From Tigriopus japonicus (lineage: Eukaryota; Arthropoda; Copepoda; Harpacticoida; Harpacticidae): 64,000 nt of DNA. Shown in pieces: positions 1-12,700 of the stretch; positions within the stretch are counted from its first letter, which is position 1, and every line of letters begins with the position of its first letter. The DNA is taken from the NCBI GenBank assembly GCA_010645155.1, contig CM021315.1, positions 832,679 to 896,678 on the forward strand, in the 5' to 3' direction. The notes below the pieces were generated by a model, which did not search any database, was not told where the DNA came from, and saw nothing but the letters and a program-made list of their open reading frames with translations. The position numbers and the translations under genes are program-made.

Positions 1-3000
1 TCCGATTTACGGATTTACCTTAGATCTCAAGTTGGTTCCATCTGTTCCAAAATATTCACGAGAGAGATTCGAATTGGTATCCATCGAGCAGGCGTTTGAG
101 TCAGGGATTCGAGAGAGAATAGTAATCATCATCATTGTCGTGTGAGCAAATATGATTCAAAGGGTTGAAAGTGTGTGCGTGCTCGAGATAAACTCGGAGC
201 AACCGAATATAAAAGGTGAAGCCGACCATTGAAAATTTGGGGTAATTTATCTCTTGGGACGAGTACAAGGGATGAATAGATACGGGATGAGTCATTTTTA
301 CCTCACTATTTCTCCCGCTCCGAGATTTCGGTCGGGGGATGGATGCTTTAGGTTCTTTCTACCTTTGTCATAATGCAGACTTTGTGTGGAGGGGAATGGG
401 TTATTAGAATAAAGAGCCAAGACGAACCTCGACGATCAAAGCGGACGACAGCGAGAAAGAAAAACAATATGTGGCCATTATCTAAATGGCATTCCCATCA
501 ATTGGCGAAGAAGAACAACTTGCCTCATAAGAGAAAGACAACAACCAACGGTACCAACACAGTTATGGGCGCGGGTGTCACGGGGTGGTTTCGAAACCTT
601 TATCAGTACTTTCAGCCCTAGACCATAGCGTAAGCGAACACTCAATTGATGCACCCGGTTGAAGTGGAGCCCGAAATAATTTAGCTTGTCAGTATGGCAC
701 TGAAAATATTTTCGACCATTGGTTTGCCTATTTCTTTAGCCACGTGGACTTGAGATCCTAAATAAGCATTTCTTTGGTATGATACGCCCCTTGAACGAAG
801 AATTCAATTGGCCGATCATGGAAGCCGTCTTCGTTTTGACAGTGTCGTCGGGTTCGTCGTCTTTGAGCAACTAGATGGAGATGATGACAGGACTGACTTT
901 CTTTGTGATTCCTTTGGAATGCACCAATGATGATGATGGTCTTTTTGGCAAGATGGTTTCCATGCAGTCTTCTTTATATGTCTCTCAATCATGATTGAAT
1001 ATGCCATTAATTGTTGTTTGAGCTTGGTGGAACGAAACAAAAGTCGATACCACAAAACGTGCCCTTTAATACCCGGGGAAAAAGGATTATTTGCTCAATA
1101 TTTCTAGGAATATAGATCGACTACTTAAAATGGTTGAAAGCGTGTATTCCTCGAATGAGAAGTGTAATCAAGTGCCAAATCTGGCACTATTCTAATAAAG
1201 GATTTTTGACTGCTTCTAAAGCAAATATTTTGCAAAGTGGGCAAAATACGAGTGAGACTACTGTATTTTGCTCCAATACAATTTCCCTGACGTTCTCTTT
1301 TTACAAACTAGCAAAGTAAGACCACGTGGTCACAAAATTAAAACTCAATAACGTCGATAATGGAAAAAGGACACATTTCCTTACCTCTTCAACGTAGTAA
1401 TCGAATTAACACAATATCACTTCAACAGCTCACTCCGCATTTAACTATTGTACGTCTCTGTTACGAGTGCTAAATCCCCTTCAAATAAACCCGTTATTGG
1501 CTTGTTACATATAATTGGGAGAAAAAGACCCATGCTTTGTCATGTGTTATATCGGAAAGTTCCCAATAGGAATAGAACAAAAGGCCGTCAGTTTACCCTC
1601 CCTTCAACATGGTAACCCATCTCCGATACAACTGTGATGTGGGTAAATCAGCCCCCCTGAATCGGAATGGAATTGACGATTTGACCTAAAAATGGTTACA
1701 CTGGCTTTGTCCAGCCACCGAATCCCTCCCCATCCCAGAACAACTTGGATCTGGAAACAATGGTCTCGGGAATTGAAGGACCCCCCTCTCGTCTTGGACG
1801 GATGGATTCGTGGTACAATTAGCTCGAGTAGTGCATATAATCCCTTTGATCGATATCTAGGGACACAGTTAATCCCAACAACCCTTTGTTCTTCTCCACT
1901 TCCGGATATCCCATCGACTAGGTTGGAGAAAAATATCCCAACTATGTATTCAAGAAGGGCAATGGTGTCCTTGAGGAAGTGTGAATTTGCAGATGTCATG
2001 TGCAGATGATGTCTCTTCCCAAATCAATCTTAAGACTGCTCTTTTTGCCCTGAATGTTCAGTGTATTGAAGAAGTGCTCCGTTCATGCTAAAGAGACGGA
2101 CACTTTTTTTCTGGCACAATTAGCAAATCCATTACGTTCTGTCACTTGCCCATGACACCAATTGACTCATGGCCTCTGTCATAAGCAAAACATAGAGAAG
2201 AACTTGGCCTTTGTTTGACTGAGCCTTACAAAAGGGGGATGAAATTGGCTTAATGTTCAAATTTGACGTTTGTTTGGGCTGTCCTATTATTTACGACTTT
2301 TAGAGGCAAGTTGTAATTTCTACAAACATATTGCTTCGGCAAGATTGTTACTTGCTGTAAAAGATAGTTTCCATCCATATATTCAAGATAGAGAGAGTCC
2401 AGTATCTGGGTTGGGGAAGGTCTATTAATGGATTGCAATCGGACACGGCTCATTGAGTCGGGGGATAATAAATAGAGAACCACAAGGTGTGAATGACCCT
2501 TTTAAGAAAGATGCAAATATTCCCTGGGGGGTATCACGTGCTCAGATTGAACGTTAGACAAGTAGCAACCAATTTATTAACAAAGATATTTTTTACAAGC
2601 CATCCAGATTGCTCTTTGATTGAGTTTGCGATTGGCAATTAAGGCCAATCGAATATTGCCAATTTTTGGTGGATGGAAAAATACTTCGCCTATATAGAAT
2701 TCGATTGCCAACATTTACCCTGCTGACTACAAGGAGAATAAGGTTGGCAATCCGGAGATTGATCTTGTGAATCTGGGCGTAAATGGGGCTCCAAAGTGCC
2801 TGGAACTCTTGGCATTTGATGGATCACCATATCAGGACCAGAAAAAGGGCCACCTCTCACTTTCTTAGGGACAGACTGGCCTGCTCATAATCGTCATTTT
2901 CCACCAAGCTTGAGCCGTTCAGCTTCTTCGGAACTCTTTTCTATGCCTTTAGGGCAAATTTACATGTTTCAAGACAAAATGAAAGTTCCTCATCCATGAG

Positions 3001-3716
3001 TTAGTCTAGCCTAAGCGTCGCTTTTTTGTTATGCAGTGTGAAACTTGGTCGTGAGCTTGACAAGTTCCATCTTCGACTTTCAATATAGTCTCTAGGCTGG
3101 ATTTGGGCGAAGAGAAAAAAACTTATCGACACCTCTCCAATTTCAATTTGGAATGGATTAGTTGCTCCCAGGACCCTGAGGCGAGAAGAAAGAAAGGATG
3201 AGCAGTAAAGAGACAAAGATAAAGAGCGTTCCATGGAGGGAAAGGACAGAGGCAACCACGCATTAAGGGAACAGACGCACCAAAGTGAGAGAAAGAGAGT
3301 CGAACTGGATAATATGGATTGGTTTTCCAGCCTTCTTTCCCTGTCTTAAATACTCGTTGATCCGGGGATTTTTTTTTCCTAGTCGGAAAGTGTTCCAATC
3401 CCAACGAGAAGGTTTGGAGACTTTGTTCCAATTGGCAACTGAGTATGGGACATAAATTAGGAAAAGAATCACTACTGGCGCCTCAAATGCGATGGGTTGC
3501 TCAATCCTGACTCAGGCCATGGCGATAAGAGTGCCGGGTGCCTTTTGGACCCTCTTTGGCATTCGAATATTTGTTACGATCCCCATTTTACGACTATTGA
3601 TATTTGATCCCACTCCAAACACGTGTTCCCTTCTTCTCGTTTCCTTGACAAAGGGGGGACCGAAAACCAAACCAATTGTCGAGCCATATTTAACGCTAGT
3701 TTTCTCTGGTTTTCAG
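1..3716. other. Upstream region of the Sidestep-like gene, no exon recognised
   Basis: This stretch should contain the 5' UTR, the signal-peptide exon or an intron of the Sidestep-like gene, but I could not identify any exon in it. Open frames on both strands around 1604-2009 overlap each other and show no recognisable family. A frame beginning at 3492 has hydrophobic stretches but is not in frame with the first Ig exon. No RNA gene or repeat array was seen. Confidence 0.4.
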
Positions 3717-6700
3717 TTCCTGTGTCCTCCGTATCAGCCGTTCAAGGCAGCTCCGTGGATCTCCCATGTAACATCACCGCTCCAATTTATGGCGACAAAG
3801 TCAGATTGGTTTTGTGGTTCAAGAATGAGTCTGCTCTCCCAATCTACACGTAAGTGCATTTTCCTTTTCATGCATTCCAAGAATCTAACAATCTGAGATC
3901 TCCACTTCATTCCATTCTGCATATTTCAGCTTTGATACCAGGGACAAGTCCTACGAAGAGGCTCGTCATTGGTCATCGGATGATGTCCTCGGAGGACGGG
4001 CCTTTTTTCGCGGCGACCATGATCCCGGCCGATTGGTTCTGGACAATGTTCGGGACTCAGATCAGGCCGTCTACAAATGCCGGGTGGACTTCCGCAAGGC
4101 GCCCACCAGAATCTCCGATGTCAATTTGAACGTTATAGGTCAGTGCATTGCTTAAGATTATGACAGTTCCATTGTGAGCGTGGATTTGTAATTTCCGTCT
4201 TCCACGTTCCAGTTCCACCGGAAAAGCCCAGAATATTCACGCAGATGGGCAAAGAGGTTCGACTGAAACTAGGCCCCTATCACATTGGCGATTCGCTACG
4301 AATGAACTGTGAGGCCTATGGAGGCCGACCTTTGCCCAGGGTGACCTGGTGGCGGGATCACGCCTTGCTCGATGATTCAGACGAATTCATGGGCCATAAA
4401 GTGGTGAATGAACTCATTCTGGACAATCTCAAACGAGCCGATCTCCACACGATATTCACGTGTCAAGCTTCCAACAACAACATATCTGTACCTGTCTCGA
4501 CATCTGTGAAACTGGACATGCATTGTAAGTTTTGTTTGATGAATTATCAAAGCCAGCTAGGATGTGCAGTGGTACTTTTAGCAACTGAGATGAATACGGG
4601 TAAAAACATCCTTATGATTATTCCTGCTTTATGCAGAGTTTCCAGAAATGAAGCTTAATTGTGGATTACAACTTCAAAGCGGGCGGAATTACCCCCATTA
4701 TCCCATCCACAAAGAATTTGCACTTCTGAGTGGTTGAGAGGTAGTCGGCATTTTTTTATTCATCCTGTCACATCTCTCAATCTTGATGCACTTCATCAGT
4801 AGAGATTTTTATTGACGTGATAGGACATAATTCAACCATCATTTTTGAGTCATTCCTCAAAAAAAGCGGAGAACATTTGAAGATTTGATCTCACAATGCA
4901 CAAAACCCCCAGAACCTGGGGTTTCCAGGACGCCTTCAAATAAGAAGACTTCTCAGACGTGAGACATCAAAATTCTGGGCAAGTTTAACTCTCTGCAACA
5001 ACAAAAGAGCGAACCCATGTTTCTTTTGAGAATCCAACTTTGAGCTTTGTGGGTCTGGCGGGTCAGATGGATCGAAACTGTTATCACCCGGATTAAATCC
5101 CGGGATTATGGCTGTCATCACAGAGCGACTGCTTTGGGACATGAACGCATAAAATCACGACATCACACCTTGAGTGCTCGTGACTAATTTCAATGGCGTA
5201 AGATGGGATTCCCAAATGTGTGTCTGGTGATTGGTGACTTCGGCGCTAGAGCGAACGAATTAGCGATGACATCCCCTCTCCATACATCTCGCCATAAACA
5301 GCCATGCCCAATTTGGCCATCCTGACAGCTGACATTCCAAAGCGGGAAACAAACTTGCGGTGAAAGGAAAAAAAATCTTAATTCGATTCTACGACTGCTT
5401 GGGCAAATAATGTCAGATCTGCGCTTGAAAATGACAGGTACTTGAACATTTGACCTCTAAATCGAACTATAAGTACCCCCCTAATGCTCACCTTTCCTGC
5501 TTTGCTCATGGTTCTTGAGAGATTGTTGTGACTTGCGGGGAAAGAAGGCGAATGGCTTCATGAGATTTCGAGATCGAGGGAGAGGATGAGGGGAGGAAAA
5601 AAGGAGCTTTGATCGTCATACCTCTGCTTCAATCATCTCCAAACATCTCCGGGAAATGTCAAGTTATCCGAGGGGTTCATCTTCTTCATCATCATTGTCA
5701 CTATTCAGCTTGGTTCGATCGTCAAAAAGAGATCTTCCAGCTTTCATATCTCTCACCTTTCACGTCGTTTCCAAATGTTCAATAGAGCCCTGATCATTTT
5801 TCCAACCCATCTAACATTGAGATGTGAGCTTACCTATGGGCCCTCCCTAATTTAGAGATAAACGCCTCTTTTACGATCCAGGTATAACAAAACAATCATG
5901 TAATGATAAAGTTCAGAGTTTTTACGTCCATTAAATCAGGGTTTCTTTTATGAATGAACTGCATATTTGAACCCCCCCTTTTGGCAAGTTCATCGAATGC
6001 ATAGCGAAAGGTTTGGAGCAAGATTGATCTGACGATGTGAATATGTGAATATGCGAATAGTCCTTTGGCCGTGCAAAATCGGCAAAGGTGCCAGTACAAA
6101 GCGTTTCCGTTTCCAATTGTGTCAGTGTTGATTGCTTGGCACCGCGATCTGATTTATTACATCTTGATCTGAATTCCGAATCACGCCATGACAACCGCGT
6201 GCAAATATTTCAACGAGTGGTGAACGTACTGCTTCTTTGCAAAATCGACCGAAAGAATTGATTCGGGAAGGTCCTTTTCCACTGAAATGGGTCAAGATCA
6301 CCTTGTGTCAGAGCCAGAAGGGTTTTTGTCCAGAATCCTGGTAGCAATTGATCAAAAGCCTTTTCTTCCTTAGAATATGTGGAGAAAGACGGACTGACTG
6401 ACGAGGTACAGACAAGGAACCAACATGCTGAAAGGAGAAAAGCAGAAAGAAAGATCCAATGGCATGCCCGTTGAAGGGCCCTAAGAGTAGAAACAAAATG
6501 CTTGGAAGTGTTCCAACTATTGGAGATGATCCCTCCATGATTTGTTCCATGTGCTTTCAAGAGACAAACTACCCAGGAGCTCGCAAACTCCTTGGCATCA
6601 TGCACCTTCGTGGTCAAGTTTTTTGGTTCGTAGCAGCTCCACTTCAAGGCCAGAATTGGCAGACAATGGCATCAGTTCCTTTTATCATTGGGTGAAATTT

Positions 6701-9700
6701 CATATGTGAATAACGCGATGGATTTCTCCAACCTTAAGATGAAACATTTCAATTTGAAATACTTTGGCCCAGAAAATATGCGCCCAGAGCTATCCTCGTG
6801 CACGGCATTCTTCCGAGTAAGAAGCTCTTTCACGAGGTGAATGAAGAAGAAGAACGAGGCTTTGTTTTCCTAAGGTGCAAATTACTCGTCAAGTCAGTCA
6901 ATGTGGCTGACTGTCTGTCTTGAGGTCTGTCGATCGACTTCGCTTCGTCCACCATGCTCATCTTTTTGAATGATTGCCCCGCTTTCGGGGAAACGCGTCA
7001 GACGAAATCTCTTGAAATTGTTGATAATCCACAGATATTCTTCCTTCTTCTCCTTTGTGTTATGAAGATAATCGGTAAGAGAGGCACATTAATCGCTCCA
7101 GGAGAAAGGCGCACATACTATATCTATGCTCTCGTTTGGGCGCCCTCCAAGCCCAGATAGTGAGGCATTATCATCATTAGCTGCGATATTAATGATCCGA
7201 AGACAAAGTGAGGACGAAAAAGAAGACGAAAGCACCCCCATCACTAACCGTGTTTTTCTCACTCGCTCGAAAAAAACGGTCCATTTTTCAGTGGAATTTT
7301 ACTCCAGTAAAAAACACACTGCAGATTTTTCCAACCCGATAATAGAGCGCTGACCCATTGTAGTCCAATGTGGTTTCCTGTCTTTTCACCCGACCAAGAA
7401 TCCAACACATTATGCCTCTCTCCTTCCATCTGCATCATCATTTCCAACACCACCAACTCGGTGCAAAAAAAGCTATTGTACTCTCAGGAAAGTGTCTGAA
7501 ATGTAAACATGGATATCGTTTAAAAATTCACCTTCCCCTCAAGGGCGGACACGATAAAGAATCTTTGACAAAAATGACCATTTTCTCGCCACTATCTCGG
7601 CATTCAAACTCGGAGAGCCAGCTGAGAAGGGGGTTTGTGGCATACCTACACGCGATCAACCCAGTAAGTAAACCGACCAACAACCTCTTTTGTGTCTGAC
7701 TTTTTGACTGGGAGAATTTGGCCTCCGAGAAGATGTCGACACCGATTGGTTACACTCCAAAAACGGGCTCTAAAAAAACAAGACATTTTTCATATTTGAC
7801 TAGACACTGAAACGCGATACTTTGGCTGAGAAACAGGTTCAAGACCTCTTGACAAAGAGAGTCAGTCCATCAACTTGAATTTTCTCAATCATTGTTCTCC
7901 CATGATTCTGGGGGCTCCTGAAAAGAACCCCAATTTGACCAAATTACGCAGGATGATGGCCCGTCCAATAATGGTCTGCTTTATGGAGCTTGACTGCATT
8001 TCAAACAGAATCCTAATAAAGACATTCGGGACTGGATATGTTAAACACTAGAGCCTCAAGGCGGATCATCGAGTCCCAACTCAAAGAGAAGCACTATTTT
8101 TATGACCTCTCCACCGACCTGAACGTCTCTTTGCTTGATCTTGAATGACCCGGTCTTTTTGCCATGGGAAGTAAAATAGTTCAAAACCAAGTCACTTCGG
8201 CGAACATACTTTGGTAAGTTGAGCACTCTAAGATTTCTTGGCATTTTGATATCTATCTCTAGCTAGGCATAAAACTTTATAACCCTAGATGTCGCTTTTT
8301 GGCCTTGGAGTTCTCTTTGTTTTTTTTGTGTGCCAATGCAGGCCAAAAGATGCATGTTTTATGGAGAGTGACAAAATCGCCGCTCTTCCAAGATTGGCGA
8401 TTGCATCTATTCCAATTCTGTTGAACCCGTCCAGTCTTGAAAGTCAGCTTCATTAAGATCTCAGAGCTCTTCATAATCCCTTTTTAATCCCAGGGCTGAG
8501 GATAATTTGCTCCTCCGGTTGAAAGTCCTTTTTTAATTATAGGAAAATGCACCACTTGATGTCTTGATCAAACCTTAATGGGAAGCCAAGAGGTGATCGA
8601 AAAGTAAAGTTCTCCCAAGTTTTGCACACGACGATCGCATTTCAAACTTTGGCCTACTAAAAGGTGAAACCCACACCCAAATGGTTGGAAACCAGAGGAA
8701 AAAAAGTTGTTGTTGTTAGGCCGGGTATTGAATAGCTCTTTGGATCGACATGGATTCCCCGGGGTTTTACACAATTTGCGCGGCTTGAGCTCGTGAGGTC
8801 AGCGTTTGAATTTTCAGGCTCGAATTCTCTCGTCTTTTAGGATGGATCCTCTCTGGAATGTGGCCCACTGAGCTTTGGTATTCGAATGTGCCATCGTTCG
8901 GTAGTGGCTCTTTCTTTAGAGTCTTTGTCATTATTACTTCGAAGTTTAAATGCGGATGAACTCCACATGTACCGCACCAATGCCAATTCCTATCGTTCGT
9001 TATGAATGACGCTGTCTGTATCCCTGGATAAATTATGCCTCCTTTAGGCGATCATAGACACGCACAGAGACTTGGGTTTGAGCACAGGATATAAAAAGCA
9101 ATCGTTGGAAGTGGGGTTGTTCTGACATATGACATTAGATGAGACCTTGAATCGAGGACCACTCTAGGTAACTCTGTGGCTGAACGAGAGCGTACTTGGA
9201 TGTCTTGCCGTGAAACATAAAGAACTCAGTTGGGCCTTCTTGGTTTCGTGGATGAAGCGAACAAATCCGTGGCCAGAGGTTTCCTTGATGAAGTCAGATC
9301 GTTTAATGAGACATGCAATGTGTTCATATATCATCTGCATTTGCCTCTCCTCTGCCATATTGCAAACTGGAGTACATTAATAGGAATAATTCGAGAAGAA
9401 ATGTATAAGCTGGTTGAACTTCTTCACTTGGTTGCTCAAGGAAGTGGAAAGACAGAAGAATCCTGCGCCTGCATGGTCTCCATTACTTTGATGAATTGTC
9501 TTCTGGAGCCTCCCTCACTTAATCATGGTTTGATGTGGAACGAGAAAATCGGTTCAAGACCATTTTTCTTGCATTAAAAGGCCCCCCTCTCCATGTAATC
9601 TTCACCGAGCAGGCCCCCAAATTTTGGCGCGCAATGTCATCTATTCGCATTACATACGCTTTAGCCCAAATCTTCTTCAGATTCGAGAAAACACCTTGTC

Positions 9701-12700
9701 ACACTGGGTCAGGATTTTTATTCGGAGAAATTGAACGGGGTGAAGGCAATCCCGAATCAACTTGTCTGAATCAGCTATTTCGATGATCAGACTTTGGGGC
9801 GGTGGGAGGAAGAAAATATCTGCAAAACCGCAGAAAATCAATCTCTTTCTTTCATTCGCTAGAGAGAGAGAGAGAAATTGCTTTCAAGACGAGGAGAAGT
9901 CCTTTCCAATTTTTCCATCTGATTTTCTCAGAGCAAGAGAAAGAGATAAATCAAGCCATCTTTCTCTTCAGAGCGACGGCGAGCCCACCAACCAACGAAT
10001 GGCTCACTGTATGTACTCGGTCGAGTTTGATCAAAGAACGCACGAAGAAGTTAAAGGGCCTGAAAGTTGGGCTCTCATTCACCCATGTAAACGCTCGCTC
10101 TCGCGTCCTTAGGGGCAAATTGAAGTGAAATCGAAACCTTTTGGCCTTCGTCTCCTTCATTAAGGGCATGATTAGAACGGGAGAAGGTCGCTTTTTTGCT
10201 TGAAAAGTGGAAAACAAACTAGGCCTGGAAACCAATGGAATTGAAATCTGGATATCCGCGCCATCTTAGCGATTTTTCGAAAACGCTGAAAAGCCGAGTC
10301 GCAATTGAGACACAACCAAAATCATATCTGCTGGGGATCAAAAAACCAAAGGAAAAAGTCAACCGATCATTGAGACTGATTTGCCGTCCAAGATCTTCAC
10401 ACTGGATTTCTCACCAATGATCTTGTTATTTATTTTCCAGTTGGACCGACGGAAGTACGGATCCTCAATCCTCGAGAACCGCTCTCCGCCCACAAATTGT
10501 ATGAGATTCAATGCCGATCAGTCGGGGCCAGACCCACACCGGTGATTTCCTGGTGGTTGGCCGGCAAACAGGTGAGTGCCTAGATTCGATTTCACATTCT
10601 TTTTCCTTTCAGTCACCCTGGAACGACCCCTATTGATTGTTTTGTCCATTGGATATCGGCGAATTAACGCGCCATCCGAGGATTTATGGGGGTCTTTCTA
10701 ATTCAATGGACTCGGCATATTGTAATGCTGGTTTTCATCATTATCATCCTCATCGACGTCAGAGGATGAGATATACGCGATTTTGGAATGGCTATTTATC
10801 ATTGTGCTAGCTTGTTCTCCCGAGGCACATGTTCATTTAGGCAGGGGAGCTGTAGGATGTCAAATCAGGGGGAAATGAATCGCAAATCATCTCATTCAAA
10901 CACGTTGCTTGGAGCCTCCCATGGATTCCTTGAAACGGCAACGACGAACGAAATATAGGCCAGATCCTCGACCTAAGGCAGTCATTTTTGCACCCTTGGA
11001 TGTGAAACAAAATGAAGAGATGAGATGAGGGGGCGAAACCAAAGCGGGTTTGTCAATGCCATTCAAATGCTAATTTTCTTTCCTTCGTTCCAGATCAGGG
11101 ACGGAATCTCGTTCCAGACTTCGCCGGATGGAAATGTGACGATCAGCACCCTGACCATTGCTCCCAATGTCATGGATGCCGGGAGCCTTTTGGCGTGTCG
11201 TGCTGGAAATCCCAATTTACCAGATTCTATGATGGAAGACACGTGGAAATGGGAGATCCATTGTAAGTACGAGCACGGTTGTGCAATGTGTGCACAATCC
11301 TGATCATTTGAGGAAAACGATGTGCAAAGACGGCAACAACGATCAAACTTGATCCTAGCTGGGGCACGGTTGTAAATTTTTAGGCCGCGTGAAGCTGCAG
11401 TGCTAGGTTTGAGTGAAATCGATGCAGTTTGTGCTTGATCCTCTTGGTTGGTCTTTCTTTTAAGGGTGGCTATTGCTATTGCCTCGGTTCGTCGTAAAGT
11501 TTTATCTTTGGGGGCCTGAGAATTTCCAACCATTGGGATCTTCAACAACTTCAGCAGAGATAAAAACATACTCTGTATAGAAATGGCACACGTGCGTGTC
11601 ACAGGTCCTTGAAAAATGTAATCGATTTCATTGTTACACACAGAAATAAAAATTAAGTTCTCAAGAACAATTGGCACTAACGATGTCAATTTGGAAAGCC
11701 TGAGATGATCGAAGGCTGGTTTTTCTCATGAAAAGAGAGTTTTTCTGCCACTTAAGATATGAAAGGGCACATGGACGCAAACTTTCTCTCAAGGTGATTG
11801 ATTATGGGGCCGAAATGAAGTTTGGGAATTGGATCAAACCAGCTGCTCCGTACTTTCCTTCATTCGATTGCGCTGGTTGGAACTTAGGTTGGTCGCTTGG
11901 CTGGTTGGTCGGTCCACTCACTATCCATGGTTCACCCTTCTCTTTTATTGGATCGTTTCGTGACTAGAACAGCTTTGGCAGGAATTCCGAGCAAGGAACT
12001 TTGTTCGTTTTGCTTTTATCCTGCAGCTCTAAGATATGGGTATAGATGATACGAGTACGAACGGACTTGCTTCCTTCACCCTACGGCGAGAACAGATGAC
12101 CCAATTGTTCAATTTAATCAAGCATAGTGGAGCCCTTCAAAACTTTGCACTATCTGCGTCTCTTTCTCACCTACTTATATCTCAAACTACCCCATTTTTT
12201 CCTCCCTGGAGCTACCCTTGGCCATTGATGGAAGGCGCTCAAGGAAAAGAACTGGGACCTCCAGCGATATGGATGGAGAAAAAGAAGTGTATTGTGTCAA
12301 AAGCGGTGCCCAACAACGGACGTGTTCCATTGTCTGAAAGTGGTTCCATTGTTAGTCAGCCTTGTAAATCAGATGTCTGCGATTATGAGAAAAGGAGAAG
12401 CTTAGAAAAGCTTGATGATGATGATGATGATAGCGAAGGCATGGATTTCCGACAAATGATCATTCATGCTGGACTTCTGGTTCAATGTAGCTCATACAAG
12501 CTAGTTCCATAATGTAGCTTTTCATCCTCCACTTGCTGGAGTACTTTACTTTTCTTAGTTGAGACAGCGGGTATGTACTGCATAACTGCATGCCGCGTAC
12601 TCATTGCTCAAGGAGAGTCGTGGACACGGTCGGTCAAGTTGGCATGGGCAGTATTTCCATAATCAATAGGCCATTAAGAGATTAACATTGCATACTCTTC

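Noticed and set aside
1604..2009. Antiparallel open frames of 131 and 105 codons
   Set aside because: They overlap on opposite strands, show no recognisable family or domain pattern, and lack convincing splice or start context.
3492..3716. Possible leader exon starting at 3492 for the Sidestep-like gene
   Set aside because: It is hydrophobic in parts but in a different frame from the Ig exon, and I found no donor of the needed phase 1.
6210..6647. 145-codon minus-strand frame with a hydrophobic stretch
   Set aside because: Overlapped by other open frames, no family recognised, and inside an intron. Treated as chance.
11063..11689. 208-codon minus-strand open frame
   Set aside because: It runs antisense across the Ig3 exon 11094-11262 of the Sidestep-like gene, so it is a shadow of that exon plus chance openness.
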